Positions 54,201 to 62,250 of a DNA stretch of 64,000 nucleotides are shown here, in pieces (positions within the stretch are counted from its first letter, which is position 1; every line of letters starts with the position of its first letter). The stretch is from Chitinophagaceae bacterium UBA1931 (GTDB taxonomy: Bacteria > Bacteroidota > Bacteroidia > Chitinophagales > Chitinophagaceae). The translations under genes were made by a program, and so were the position numbers. The notes beneath the pieces were generated by a model. It searched no databases. It had not been told where the DNA came from and worked only from the letters and a program-made list of their open reading frames with translations. Where the stretch lies: positions 124,001 to 188,000 of the forward strand of contig DDFJ01000001.1 in NCBI GenBank assembly GCA_002337125.1, in the 5' to 3' direction.

Positions 54201-54239
54201 AAATTCAGTTGTTAGAAGGAGTAAGAGAAAGCGAAGCAT
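51231..54239 (-). CDS. Two-component propeller sensor histidine kinase with Y_Y_Y domain
   Basis: 1002 residues with a signal peptide (cut near 20). Reg_prop-like blades (about 25-640) show repeated W-I-G/W-V-G-T patterns (GYIWISSFDGLNRFDG, LWVGTNNGLYSY, TLWVGTLQDGLF). The Y_Y_Y domain (about 680-755) ends near LNVKAFNGDG. One TM helix (about 760-785) leads to HisKA_3 with the phospho-histidine H814 (DMHDDLGSG), then HATPase_c with GIKDDGKGFD. No receiver or DNA-binding domain is fused, so it needs the separate LuxR regulator. Such sensors read exported ligands, often glycans. Confidence 0.92.
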   Translation of the reverse strand: MLRFLLLLLTTEFIFLQAQSQQLYFNHLTVNNGLSQGVNNCVYRDSRGYIWISSFDGLNRFDGMGCTVFRFSFADTNGLRGTLFLNILEDKESNLWIGSNESLNFYNRKLNRFFSYRMNSRKEDEQFYSPFYIDDKKQVWLQSRSEIFVFNPADHSFKKINSSFTGGNLIVKTYPQHLYEPLSKIIVVNNNTAVIWTGMINAEQVSWSSATIQIPATKITTMLLAGKDSLWVGTNNGLYSYLLNDAQKQPVAKKAFDGFSISALHHEANGTLWVGTLQDGLFKADATGEKISRQYISSPYNAYSLSGNQVQYIYTDASFNLWVSTWGKGVDYTSLNKFRFNHYLPKEETVASSADNFIKSIVNINNEIWCGTQSGGILILDENKKIKQSIRNGLPPSIEYLCKADDNKIWIATLSGVYIANTINKQITKLNITSQNPAALQFNFISQLPNGKMLLSSNAGLFIAEKIGNSYRITAAKGTEPYDVYLTTYSDQQGNVYISKAFKGFSVYRMEADSFISVKQFPVQSTIKCFSETSDSIIWIGSTIGLMRFSKKQLAIKKIFTAADGLSNQYIYGVVPDGNYLWLSTNAGINRFNTKDFSVKLFSVGDGLQSNEYNTYSFSKAPNNEILFGGVNGLNAFFPSDYKNLPVAPQLLLTDLQLNDTMYNSTVNSSELNALSLSYKQNTISFRFTVIDYANAEANSISYMLDGYDKGWVKAPNKTFIRYANLPPGNYTLNVKAFNGDGVMAKEMYTFRLHIQTPWWQSWWFRTILTLSILWLVFYFISSYINRKLDKQKAEMEKQQAIEKERNRISRDMHDDLGSGLTKIAILSEVAKQKLMQPEKAKEQIDKIAVSSRELVDNLQDIIWVLNPKNDSLESLSAYICEYGLKYFESLSVQMHFDYPAEFSATHLGEEQRRNIFLTVKECFQNIAKHAWCNNVFVSIAENPGEITIGIKDDGKGFDEKTVRLFANGLKNMENRIQHAGGVFTIISAPGKGTSCLIKIFR

Positions 54240-54386
54240 GCTGTAAAATAAGAAACCTTTTTTGAATGAAAGTCAACCTGCAGAAATGACTGGTATAAGC
54301 CTATAAAAATCACTAAAAAAGGGGAGGAGAAGAACCGGCATTAAATTCTTTATTTGTAAACTGTGGGTAAAGCTTTATTTTAAAAT

Positions 54387-56321
54387 ATGAAATCAACGCT
54401 GACACTTTTAATGTTAACGCTCCTGCTGTCTGCAGCAAGCGGGCAGGAATTGATGAATAAAGACAGTTTACTGAAGCTGCTCCCCGCTGCAAAAGAAGAT
54501 ACCGGCAAAGTATTACTGCTCATCAACATTGGACAGCAATATGAATCCAATGAACCGGGAAAAGCAAAATCGTATTACCTGCTGGCAAAAAAAATCAGTG
54601 AAAAAATAAATTACCCGCTGGGCGTTGTAAAGTATGCTGCCAACTACACCTATGTACTCAACATGCAGGGACTGTATGATTCATCCATCATCGTGAACCT
54701 GGAAGCGTTGAAAATTGCAAGAAAAATCAACAATCCGGAATACCTGGGAAAAACATTGTTCAATACAGGAACATCTTACCGGCAGGCAGGGCAATATGAA
54801 GAAGCGGTAAAATATTACGAAGAAGGAAAGAAGGTATTTGAACAGATCGATAATAAAATCACCGAAGCAAGGTCAGGCGATATTCTTCAGCTGCTGTACC
54901 ACGATATGCACCAATACAGGAAAGCCATTCAGTATGGTGAAAAATCGGTAAAGATATTCAGGGAAATCAACGACTCTGTGTGGCTGGGGACTGCGTTGAA
55001 TAACCTGGGCATTAATTATTCAGCATTACAGCAAAGCGATAAAGCTGAACAGCTGTTTAAGGAAGCGCTTAAAATAGGACAGCTTACCGGCGATAAAAAC
55101 ATGCAGGTAGCACAACTGCTCAACCTTGGTGATATTGCCATTCAGAAAAACCGTTATGCAGAAGCTAAACCATTATATGACCATGCACTGCAACTGGCAC
55201 AGGAAATAGAAGCTTTTGAATCGGTACTCATTGCCTGCAAAGGCTTATCGTTCTGTTACGAATCAGATAAGCAATATGATGTGGCAAAAGAGCTTGCATT
55301 AAAAGCACTCAACATTTCGTACCAGTATAATTTACGCCTTGAACGGCAAAAGCTCTTTACCCATCTTTCCAACCTTGCTTATTCCATGCAGGATAAAAAA
55401 CTGGGAGAGTATTATGCAACACAGGGAACATTACTCGGCGACAGTTTATTAAACGAAACCATTCAGAAAAACACACTGGAGCTGGAAAAGAAATATGAAA
55501 CAGAAAAGAAGAACACACAAATACAATTACAGCAATCCGAATTAAAGCGCCGCCGCATTTTTAATTACCTGCTTTTGGGAAGTGCATTGGCTCTATTACT
55601 TATTATCGGTCTGCTGTACCGCACTTACCAGCAAAAGCAAAAACTGCAACAGCAACGTATTGCTGAACTGGAAACAGAAAAACAATTAACTGCAACAGAA
55701 GCCGTATTAAAAGGGGAGGAGAATGAACGTACACGTCTTGCAAAAGATCTGCACGACGGACTGGGAGGAATGCTCAGCGGCATTAAATATTCAATGAACA
55801 CCATGAAAGGAAATTTAATTATGACGCCTGAAAACCAGCAGGCATTTGAACGCAGCATGGATATGCTCGACAGTTCAATTAAAGAAATGCGCCGTGTGGC
55901 CCATAACATGATGCCCGAAGCGTTGGTGAAGTTTGGACTGGATACTGCATTAAAAGATTTCTGCAGCGATATTAACCAGAGTGGTGCATTGAATGTAAAT
56001 TACCAGTCGATAGGAATGGAAGCAGCAGAAGTGGATCAGACAACAGCCATCACTGTTTACCGTATTGTGCAGGAACTCATCAACAATACCATGAAACATG
56101 CAGCTGCTAAAAATGCCATTGTACAACTCAGCAGGGAAAACAATAAGCTGAGCATTACCGTGGAAGATGATGGAAAAGGATTTGATACAGCACTGCTGCA
56201 AGGCGCCAAAGGAATTGGCTGGACAAACATCCGTAACCGTGTTGAATTCCTGAAAGGTAAACTGGATGTAAGTGCAGGCGAAGGAAAAGGAACCTCTGTT
56301 TTAATTGAAATAAATGTATAA
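54387..56321 (+). CDS. TPR-containing sensor histidine kinase
   Basis: 644 residues with a signal peptide (cut near 20). TPR-like helical repeats (about 40-330; NLGINYSALQQSDKAEQLFKEAL) form the periplasmic sensor. A TM helix near 393-411 and a short coiled coil lead to HisKA_3 with H456 (KDLHDGLGGM) and HATPase_c with VEDDGKGFD and GIGWTNIRNRVEFLKG. The last base of its stop codon is the first base of the next gene's ATG (TAATG). It is divergent from the propeller kinase gene, with about 147 nt between. Confidence 0.92.
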   Translation: MKSTLTLLMLTLLLSAASGQELMNKDSLLKLLPAAKEDTGKVLLLINIGQQYESNEPGKAKSYYLLAKKISEKINYPLGVVKYAANYTYVLNMQGLYDSSIIVNLEALKIARKINNPEYLGKTLFNTGTSYRQAGQYEEAVKYYEEGKKVFEQIDNKITEARSGDILQLLYHDMHQYRKAIQYGEKSVKIFREINDSVWLGTALNNLGINYSALQQSDKAEQLFKEALKIGQLTGDKNMQVAQLLNLGDIAIQKNRYAEAKPLYDHALQLAQEIEAFESVLIACKGLSFCYESDKQYDVAKELALKALNISYQYNLRLERQKLFTHLSNLAYSMQDKKLGEYYATQGTLLGDSLLNETIQKNTLELEKKYETEKKNTQIQLQQSELKRRRIFNYLLLGSALALLLIIGLLYRTYQQKQKLQQQRIAELETEKQLTATEAVLKGEENERTRLAKDLHDGLGGMLSGIKYSMNTMKGNLIMTPENQQAFERSMDMLDSSIKEMRRVAHNMMPEALVKFGLDTALKDFCSDINQSGALNVNYQSIGMEAAEVDQTTAITVYRIVQELINNTMKHAAAKNAIVQLSRENNKLSITVEDDGKGFDTALLQGAKGIGWTNIRNRVEFLKGKLDVSAGEGKGTSVLIEINV

Positions 56322-56947
56322 TGAAGATCCGTGTTTTTATAGTTGATGATCATTATATGGTGGTGGAAGGCATCCGCTCACTGCTGCAAACTGAACAGGA
56401 CATAGAATGGACAGGTCATGCAATGAATGCAGCTTCCTGTCTTGCTTTTCTGCAGCAGCAGTTACCCGATGTGATTCTCATGGATATTAACCTGCCCGAT
56501 AAAAGCGGGATTGATTTGTGCAAGGAAGTAAAAGAAAACTATCCTTCAGTATTCATACTCGGCCTAAGCACATTTAACCAGCAAAGCTTTGTACATAAAA
56601 TGATGGACAACGGTGCTTCGGGTTATGTATTAAAGAATGCAACACAAAGCGAACTCATGGAAGCCATACAGGCAGTGGCAAAAGGAAAAACATTTTTAAG
56701 TGATGAAGTAGCCAGCTCGCTCAATGAAAGTAAGGCAAGCCAGCCCGTGGTAACCAGAAGGGAAAAGGAAGTGCTTGAACTTATTTCGGAAGGACTCACC
56801 AACAGTGAAATTGCTGAAAAACTTTTTGTAAGCGTAAGTACGGTTGATACACACCGTAAAAACCTGCTCTCCAAACTGGAAGCAAAAAACACAGCCGATC
56901 TTGTGCGGCTTGCCATCAGGCATCATTTAATTTCTGCTCATAAATAA
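56321..56947 (+). CDS. LuxR/NarL-family response regulator
   Basis: 208 residues. Receiver domain with D9/D10 and phospho-acceptor D55 (ILMDINLPD), K104-region YVLKNAT; C-terminal LuxR HTH with VTRREKEVLELISEGLTNSEIAEKLFVS followed by TVDTHRKNLLSKL. Its start overlaps the kinase stop by 1 nt, so the pair is translationally coupled and is very likely one system. Confidence 0.93.
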   Translation: MKIRVFIVDDHYMVVEGIRSLLQTEQDIEWTGHAMNAASCLAFLQQQLPDVILMDINLPDKSGIDLCKEVKENYPSVFILGLSTFNQQSFVHKMMDNGASGYVLKNATQSELMEAIQAVAKGKTFLSDEVASSLNESKASQPVVTRREKEVLELISEGLTNSEIAEKLFVSVSTVDTHRKNLLSKLEAKNTADLVRLAIRHHLISAHK

Positions 56948-56980
56948 AGAAGCGCCTTTCATTAAAAGGCGCTTCTTTAT
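56946..56980. terminator. Bidirectional terminator between convergent genes
   Basis: AAAGAAGCGCCTTT and AAAGGCGCTTCTTT pair perfectly over 14 bp around CATTA. It serves the response regulator gene on the plus strand and the namZ-like gene on the minus strand. Confidence 0.93.
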
Positions 56981-56995
56981 TCCAGGATGCTGTGT

Positions 56996-58258
56996 TTATT
57001 CAAAATCCTTGTACAGCAAATATTTTTTGCGGATGGCTTTAAACTTTGCAATGGCAGGTTCCCAGCTTTTACGTATCTGATCTTCCGGAACACCATCTTT
57101 AATCTGCTGCATCAATGTACTGTTACCTGCGAGTTTATTAAAGAATGCATCTTCCGGTTTACCGCTTTTCGGCATCAGGAAGAAATTGTTTTTATCAGGA
57201 AACAAACGGTAAGCTTCCAGCAACCACTTGAGCTGTAACTTTCCATCCACTTTTTTCAATACCTCTTCTTTAGTTCCACTTAAATCCCATCCATAACAAA
57301 GCTGATCCTGCAGCTTGGGTGTTTTAGCACCGGGCATACTTACAGGCGTAAACGAAATTAAATTCTTTGGCAGTGAAGGATGACCAAATAGCTGGAACTG
57401 TTTATTGGTTCCTCTTCCTTCGCTCAGCACTGTACCTTCAAAAAAACAGGTTGATGGATAGAGCAAAATGGATTGTGTGTTGGGCAGATTGGGTGATGGC
57501 TTCACCGGCAGTTCGCACAAGGTTTTATGTGTATAGTTGTTGCAGGGAACCACCAGCATTTCAAACTTACCATGGCGGCCGGCCAGGTCGTAATACTTTC
57601 CATCAATCCATTCTTCTTCATAAATCATCTGTGCATATTCACCAATCGTCATGCCATATACAACAGGCACAGGCTGCATACCAATAAATGATTTGTACGC
57701 AGGTTCCAGTACAGGTCCGTCAACGTAACCGGCATTGGGATTTGGGCGGTCGAGAACAATCAGCATTTTACCATATTCCATTGCCGACTCCATATAAAAC
57801 TGCAGTGAAGTAATGTAGGTGTAGAAACGCACACCCACATCCTGTATATCAAACAGCATCACATCAATACCTGCAAGGTCTTCTTTGGAAGGTTTGCGTT
57901 TATCGCCATACAACGAAATCACCTGCACACCGGTTTGCTTATCTACATAATTGCCTACTTCTTCACCGGCATCGGCAGTACCACGAAAACCATGTTCGGG
58001 AGAAAAGATCACTTTAATATTTACACCCAGTTTTTTAAGCGTATCAACCAAATGTGTTTTACCAACAATCGAAGTCTGGTTGGCAAACACAGCCACCCCT
58101 TTACCCTGCAGCAGCGATAAATACTGGCGCATGTTTTCTGCCCCGGTTTGCAGTACGCCGCCTTTAATGGAGCCCCTGTTGTAACCGGCACGGCCATGTA
58201 CCTGTGCCTGTGTAATAAAGCAGAAAAGGGTGAATGTCAATACGAAAAAATATTTCAT
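56996..58258 (-). CDS. Exo-beta-N-acetylmuramidase NamZ-like (DUF1343) protein
   Basis: 420 residues from the ATG at 58258 (MKYFFVLTFTLFCFITQAQ signal); the ATG at 58279 adds seven residues. DUF1343 marks are NQTSIVGKTHLVDTL, SPEHGFRGTADAGEEV (about 87-102), DIQDVGVRFYTYITSL, LDRPNP and EGRGTNKQF. Members characterised in Bacteroidota and Firmicutes release N-acetylmuramic acid from peptidoglycan ends. Exported, so probably acting on cell-wall fragments in the periplasm. Monocistronic. Confidence 0.87.
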   Translation of the reverse strand: MKYFFVLTFTLFCFITQAQVHGRAGYNRGSIKGGVLQTGAENMRQYLSLLQGKGVAVFANQTSIVGKTHLVDTLKKLGVNIKVIFSPEHGFRGTADAGEEVGNYVDKQTGVQVISLYGDKRKPSKEDLAGIDVMLFDIQDVGVRFYTYITSLQFYMESAMEYGKMLIVLDRPNPNAGYVDGPVLEPAYKSFIGMQPVPVVYGMTIGEYAQMIYEEEWIDGKYYDLAGRHGKFEMLVVPCNNYTHKTLCELPVKPSPNLPNTQSILLYPSTCFFEGTVLSEGRGTNKQFQLFGHPSLPKNLISFTPVSMPGAKTPKLQDQLCYGWDLSGTKEEVLKKVDGKLQLKWLLEAYRLFPDKNNFFLMPKSGKPEDAFFNKLAGNSTLMQQIKDGVPEDQIRKSWEPAIAKFKAIRKKYLLYKDFE

Positions 58259-58332
58259 GTAATGTTTTTTGGTACTCAAATATGCAGAATTAGTACCGTA
58301 AAAAAAAGTTAATGGGATAGGAGGTAATCTGG

Positions 58333-58340
58333 TAATTTTG
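58333..58340 (+). promoter_or_regulatory. -7 element of the FKBP gene
   Basis: TAATTTTG is an exact TAnnTTTG, 16 nt before the ATG at 58357. The -33 position carries no clear TTTG. Confidence 0.5.
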
Positions 58341-58356
58341 CAGAAATAATTAAATT

Positions 58357-58809
58357 ATGCAACAAGCGAAAAAAGGCGATACAGTTCGTGTTCATTACAC
58401 CGGTAAATTAACTACTGGCGAACAGTTTGATTCAAGCGCCGGTCGTGAACCCCTTGAATTTGAAGTGGGTGCCGGTATGATGATTAAAGGTTTTGATGAT
58501 GCTGTGGTTGGTATGGCTGTAGGCGACAAAAAAACAATTACAATTCCACCTAACGAAGCATACGGCGAACGTAACGATCAGATGGTGATTGATTTCCCCC
58601 GTTCTAATTTCCCTGCCGATCTTACTCCTGAAGTAGGTATGCAGTTAATGATGAACAACAATGCAGGTCAGCAGTTTCCTGTAACAATTGTTGATGTTAG
58701 AGAAGATGCAGTGGTACTTGATGCCAACCATTCTCTTGCAGGCAAAGACCTCGTATTTGATATTGAAATGGTGGAAATTGATGCAAAAGGACTGATCATT
58801 GTTCCGTAA
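58357..58809 (+). CDS. FKBP-type peptidyl-prolyl isomerase, SlyD-like
   Basis: 150 residues. FKBP segments VRVHYTGKLTTGEQFDSS and then PLEFEVGAGMMIKGFDDAVVGMAVGDKK are interrupted by an IF (insert-in-flap) domain (about 70-125, DQMVIDFPRSNFPADL...DANHSLAGKDLVFDIEMVEI), the SlyD layout. There is no signal peptide, so it is a cytosolic folding catalyst or chaperone. The His-rich metal-binding tail of E. coli SlyD is absent. Confidence 0.93.
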   Translation: MQQAKKGDTVRVHYTGKLTTGEQFDSSAGREPLEFEVGAGMMIKGFDDAVVGMAVGDKKTITIPPNEAYGERNDQMVIDFPRSNFPADLTPEVGMQLMMNNNAGQQFPVTIVDVREDAVVLDANHSLAGKDLVFDIEMVEIDAKGLIIVP

Positions 58810-58818
58810 GAAGAAAGA

Positions 58819-58852
58819 AGTTATAAGTCATAAGTTATAAGTTATAAGTAAA
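58819..58852 (+). repeat. Degenerate TTATAAGT repeats
   Basis: About four copies of a (T)TATAAGT unit after the FKBP stop. A related array in the opposite sense (ACTTATTAC, ACTTACCACT) lies at 58930-58990, on the other side of the terminator. Confidence 0.7.
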
Positions 58853-58882
58853 AGCCGGAAGCAATCTGCTTCCGGCTTTTTT
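58850..58882 (+). terminator. Terminator of the FKBP gene
   Basis: AAAAGCCGGAAGCA-ATC-TGCTTCCGGCTTTT is a 14-bp perfect stem with a long U-run. Confidence 0.93.
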
Positions 58883-58929
58883 ATTATCAGCAATCAGTAA
58901 GTACTGCAGTTATAACAATTGCAATGCAA

Positions 58930-58990
58930 CTGACTACTTAAACACTTTCTTAAACTTATTACTTACCACTTATTACCTACAACTTACTAC
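58930..58990 (-). repeat. Degenerate inverse repeats (ACTTATTACTT type)
   Basis: A low-complexity array of octamer-like ACTTATTAC/ACTTACCAC/ACTTACTAC units that runs up to the stop codon of the membrane protein gene at 58987. It is the reverse-sense relative of the array at 58819. Confidence 0.65.
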
Positions 58991-59535
58991 TTCCCCCTGT
59001 TCAGCCACCAGCCCAGCCATATACCCACCAATGCCCATGAAAGCATGGCATCCAGGAAATGAGCCCACACATCAAAGGTTTCGTACCAGATATGAATGGT
59101 GTAAGGCGAGTTAAAAAATACAATCAGCCCCACACCCAATGCCGAGAAGAAAACGGTTTTAAAATTGTTCTCCTGTATTTTACCCATCAGGAAGATGAAC
59201 ACAAATACAATCACGATGTTAATGGAATAACCACGCACCATATTCATCACCATGTTGTTCTTCATTTGTGTATGATAAAACACCTGTGCCCATGGTTTGC
59301 CAATGGATGTTTCCATCAGCTTTTGTGCATCGGCCTGTGATGCATTTTTAGAAACGGTTGGAAGAAAAAATGCACCATCACCATTAATCTGTGAACTGAG
59401 AAAAGTAAGGATTGTATCCTGGTTAGGTGTGTACTCCTGCTGCGGACGGTGCATATCAAGCATTGTCCACGAAAGGAACTGCCATATAAAAAGAAGGGCG
59501 CCTCCAACAAAGCCGCCAACAATTACTTTAATCAT
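58987..59535 (-). CDS. Hypothetical membrane protein
   Basis: 182 residues with four TM helices (about 3-26, 105-124, 128-148, 158-178) and an extracytoplasmic loop of about 75 residues (30-100) after TM1. No family recognised. The 3' end reaches into a low-complexity repeat array. The CPBP protease gene lies upstream on the same strand, 68 nt away. Confidence 0.6.
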   Translation of the reverse strand: MIKVIVGGFVGGALLFIWQFLSWTMLDMHRPQQEYTPNQDTILTFLSSQINGDGAFFLPTVSKNASQADAQKLMETSIGKPWAQVFYHTQMKNNMVMNMVRGYSINIVIVFVFIFLMGKIQENNFKTVFFSALGVGLIVFFNSPYTIHIWYETFDVWAHFLDAMLSWALVGIWLGWWLNRGK

Positions 59536-59603
59536 AACCTGAAGTTTTAGTGTATCAGAAAGTTAGGCAATGAATCACCTAAATGCAAGTACAAACGCCT
59601 GTT

Positions 59604-60455
59604 TTATGCAGCCGATTGTAAAGGATATTTTTTCTGGAAAATAAAATAGAGTGCAATGCAGGCAAGCAAGGCCGTAAGCGTGGTAAGCCAGGAAGCTTCC
59701 AGCCCAAACGCACCGCCGGTAATTAAAATGGAGCCCCGGATGTTTTGCTGCAGCAATGATGGCAGTTCAATACCGCTTACATCAAAACCAAGTACCGGCC
59801 CCTGTACAAAATTCCAGCTGAAATGAAAGAAAATGGAAAACCAGAGGTTACGGGTATAGATATAATTCACACCCAATAAAAAACCGGCAATGAAAATATT
59901 TATAAATGCAAGCAAATTAAAATTGGGGTTCATGGAATGAAACACCGCAAACAATACGGCCGATGCAATCAATGCATTTTCCCTGCGCATACTGTGCATC
60001 AGGTTCTGCAATACATAACCCCTGAACACCAGCTCTTCCACAAACGCCACCAGCACCAGTGCAACAAATACAAAAGTTATTCCCTGCCAGTCAACATCAA
60101 CCGTAAACCATTGCAACAAACCCATCATCCAGATAATGGTCGAAAGCAATGTCATCATCAGCACCGCAGCAATAAAACCTGCAGCACGTTCTTTACCAAA
60201 ACCCTTCCACTGCAAACCAATACTGCTGAAGCTTTCCTTATCAACCAGTTTCCTGAACAGCATTACCAGTACAGTGCCCGTCATAAAGTTGATGAGTATG
60301 GATGAATAAAATAAGTAGATGGGCAATGTGCTGTTAAACAGCATAACTGCAACAACAGTAACCAGTGTTGTTGCAGCAATGGTTACAAGCAGGTAAATAA
60401 GCAGGAACAATATTGCCCTGAGCCAGCCATGTTTAACAGACGGATGTTGTTGCAT
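59604..60455 (-). CDS. CPBP family intramembrane glutamic endopeptidase
   Basis: 283 residues with about eight TM helices. The CPBP (Abi/Rce1-like) motifs are present: EELVFRGYVLQ near 141-151 (EExxxR), FAVFHSMNPN near 170-179 (FxxxH) and FHFSWNFVQGP near 216-226 (HxxxN). It probably cleaves membrane or prenylated-like substrates or acts as a bacteriocin-immunity relative. Substrate unknown. Confidence 0.88.
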   Translation of the reverse strand: MQQHPSVKHGWLRAILFLLIYLLVTIAATTLVTVVAVMLFNSTLPIYLFYSSILINFMTGTVLVMLFRKLVDKESFSSIGLQWKGFGKERAAGFIAAVLMMTLLSTIIWMMGLLQWFTVDVDWQGITFVFVALVLVAFVEELVFRGYVLQNLMHSMRRENALIASAVLFAVFHSMNPNFNLLAFINIFIAGFLLGVNYIYTRNLWFSIFFHFSWNFVQGPVLGFDVSGIELPSLLQQNIRGSILITGGAFGLEASWLTTLTALLACIALYFIFQKKYPLQSAA

Positions 60456-60513
60456 GCGATGATTTTGGGTGATGTACCTAAATCGTTTACTTTACAGCTT
60501 CAAAAATAAGCGT

Positions 60514-61761
60514 ATGAGTTTACAAAACAATTATGGTACGGCCGACCGCCTTATGCGTTATGTGCAGATAGATACACAGAGCGATCCCAATTCAGATACA
60601 TCACCCACAACCGAAAAACAGAAAAACCTTTCGCAGCTGCTGGTGCAGGAGTTAAAGGCAATAGGAATTGCCGATGCAGAAATGGATGCATACGGTTATG
60701 TATATGCCACTATTCCTTCCAACACAACAAAGAATGTTCCTGCAATCTGTTTCTGCAGTCATGTTGATACAGCACCCGACTGTAGCGGCACAGGTGTAAA
60801 ACCCATCCTGCATAAAAATTACGATGGAAAAGATATTGTGCTGCCCGATGATCCAACACAAATCATCAGCACTACCACTTACCAATATCTCAAAACACAT
60901 ATTGGTAAAGACATTATTACTGCCAGTGGTACAACATTGCTTGGTGCAGATGATAAAGCAGGTGTGGCCATTATTATGAGTATGACCAATTTTCTTGTAC
61001 AGCATCCTGAAATAAAACATGGCCCCATCCGCATTTTGTTTACACCCGATGAGGAAGTAGGCAAGGGAACCGATAAAGCCGATATGAAAAAACTGGGTGC
61101 AGCCATTGGTTATACACTCGATGGTGGCGAACTGGGTACACTGGAAGATGAAACCTTCAGTGCCGATGCTGCGAAGATCATCATCAACGGTGTGATTGTG
61201 CATCCCGGTTATGCAAAGGGCATTATGGTGAATGCATTAAAGATTGCCGGCGAAATACTGGCTGCACTTCCCAAAAATGAATGGAGTCCCGAAACAACGG
61301 AGAAGCGTGAAGGCTTTGTGCACCCGCTTGCAGTAAACGGTATTGCTGAAAGAGCAACCATTGAATTTATTGTGCGTGATTTCACCGTGGAAGGTTTACA
61401 CAACCATGAAGCAAGGTTAAAATCCATTGCAGAAACGATCATGAAGCAGTACCCCAACTGTACAATGGAATTTGTTGTAAAGGAACAATACCGCAACATG
61501 AAGGAAGTGCTCGACCAGCACCCGCAGATAGTTGCTTATGCTGAAGAAGCATACAAACGCAGCGGACTAACGGTGATCAACAAACCCATACGTGGCGGCA
61601 CCGATGGCAGCCGTTTCAGCTATATGGGTATGCCATGCCCCAATTTGTTTACAGGTATGCAGGGCATCCACAGCAAACACGAATGGGTAGGAGTGGAAGA
61701 TATGGAACAAAGCGCCAACATGCTGGTGCAGCTGGTACAGGTATGGGAGGAGAAGAGTTGA
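60514..61761 (+). CDS. pepT: Peptidase T (tripeptide aminopeptidase)
   Basis: 415 residues from the ATG at 60514 (MSLQNNYGTADRLMRYVQID); an in-frame GTG at 60469 does not fit the family. M20B metal residues are visible: CSHVDTAPD, GADDKAG, FTPDEEVGKG, and GGTDGSRFSYMGMPCPN near the C-terminus. Dinuclear zinc enzyme that removes the N-terminal residue of tripeptides in the cytosol. Confidence 0.95.
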   Translation: MSLQNNYGTADRLMRYVQIDTQSDPNSDTSPTTEKQKNLSQLLVQELKAIGIADAEMDAYGYVYATIPSNTTKNVPAICFCSHVDTAPDCSGTGVKPILHKNYDGKDIVLPDDPTQIISTTTYQYLKTHIGKDIITASGTTLLGADDKAGVAIIMSMTNFLVQHPEIKHGPIRILFTPDEEVGKGTDKADMKKLGAAIGYTLDGGELGTLEDETFSADAAKIIINGVIVHPGYAKGIMVNALKIAGEILAALPKNEWSPETTEKREGFVHPLAVNGIAERATIEFIVRDFTVEGLHNHEARLKSIAETIMKQYPNCTMEFVVKEQYRNMKEVLDQHPQIVAYAEEAYKRSGLTVINKPIRGGTDGSRFSYMGMPCPNLFTGMQGIHSKHEWVGVEDMEQSANMLVQLVQVWEEKS

Positions 61762-61776
61762 TGGGAGAAAGCCGGT

Positions 61777-61826
61777 AGTCATTAGTCGTTAGCCGGTAGT
61801 GAGGAGTAAGGAGTAAGAAGTTGTAA
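61777..61826 (+). repeat. Degenerate TAGTCATTAGTCGTTAG repeats
   Basis: Low-complexity units (TAGTCATTAGT, CGTTAGCCGGTAGT, GAGGAGTAAGGAGTAAGAAGT) lie just after the pepT stop, similar in style to the array beside the FKBP gene. Confidence 0.6.
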
Positions 61827-61899
61827 CACCCCGACGGCGGTTGTTGAAAGGATGATTTTGATTATTCCGCACCAGGTATAAATAAAAAGGAAAAAGTAA

Positions 61900-61947
61900 A
61901 AAGTCAAAAGCAGCTGATGAACCGGGTTGCTTTTGGCTTTCTTTTTT
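61900..61947 (+). terminator. Terminator downstream of pepT
   Basis: AAAGTCAAAAGCA and TGCTTTTGGCTTT pair with one G-T position, and CTTTTTTATT follows. It is about 140 nt after the pepT stop. Confidence 0.75.
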
Positions 61948-62152
61948 ATTTCTTATTCTTTGTTTCAATCGTACGATAGAAATTAAGGAGCAAGGAAAGA
62001 CTGCTTTAAATATTGGAGTAAAACAAGCCTTACTCTTTACAAAACTTACTGGCAAACAGCAGTAAAGAAAACAACTCTGTAAATGAATTGAATAATATCA
62101 GTGAGGGTAGAATGTAATAAACAGGGTGTCTGAGTTATATTAAGTTTTGTAT

Positions 62153-62160
62153 TACATTTG
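62153..62160 (+). promoter_or_regulatory. -7 element of the MBOAT operon
   Basis: TACATTTG is an exact TAnnTTTG. It overlaps the TTG at 62158, so that codon cannot be the start of the gene. A TCTG near -33 is a weak partner. Confidence 0.6.
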
Positions 62161-62250
62161 CACGGATTTTTTAAATATTTACTGTCAAAAGGCCTCTATC
62201 CGTTTGTATTGTGCTTTAAATACCGGGAAGCTAACATAAAAAACACAGGC

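Larger units (their letters stand above)
61762..62250. other. 489-bp noncoding region
   Basis: It holds degenerate GTAGTCATTAGT-like repeats (61777-61826), an intrinsic terminator (61900-61947), and the promoter of the MBOAT gene (62153-62160). A reverse-strand open frame at 61789-62055 has no family resemblance and spans the repeats and the terminator stem, so it is not called. Nothing else was seen. Confidence 0.7.

Noticed and set aside
61789..62055. Reverse-strand open frame of 88 codons
   Set aside because: It crosses low-complexity repeats and a terminator stem, has no signal or family marks, and no promoter.
62158..62250. TTG start 31 codons upstream for the MBOAT gene
   Set aside because: The codon is inside the TACATTTG promoter box and the family begins at MLFNSIEF.
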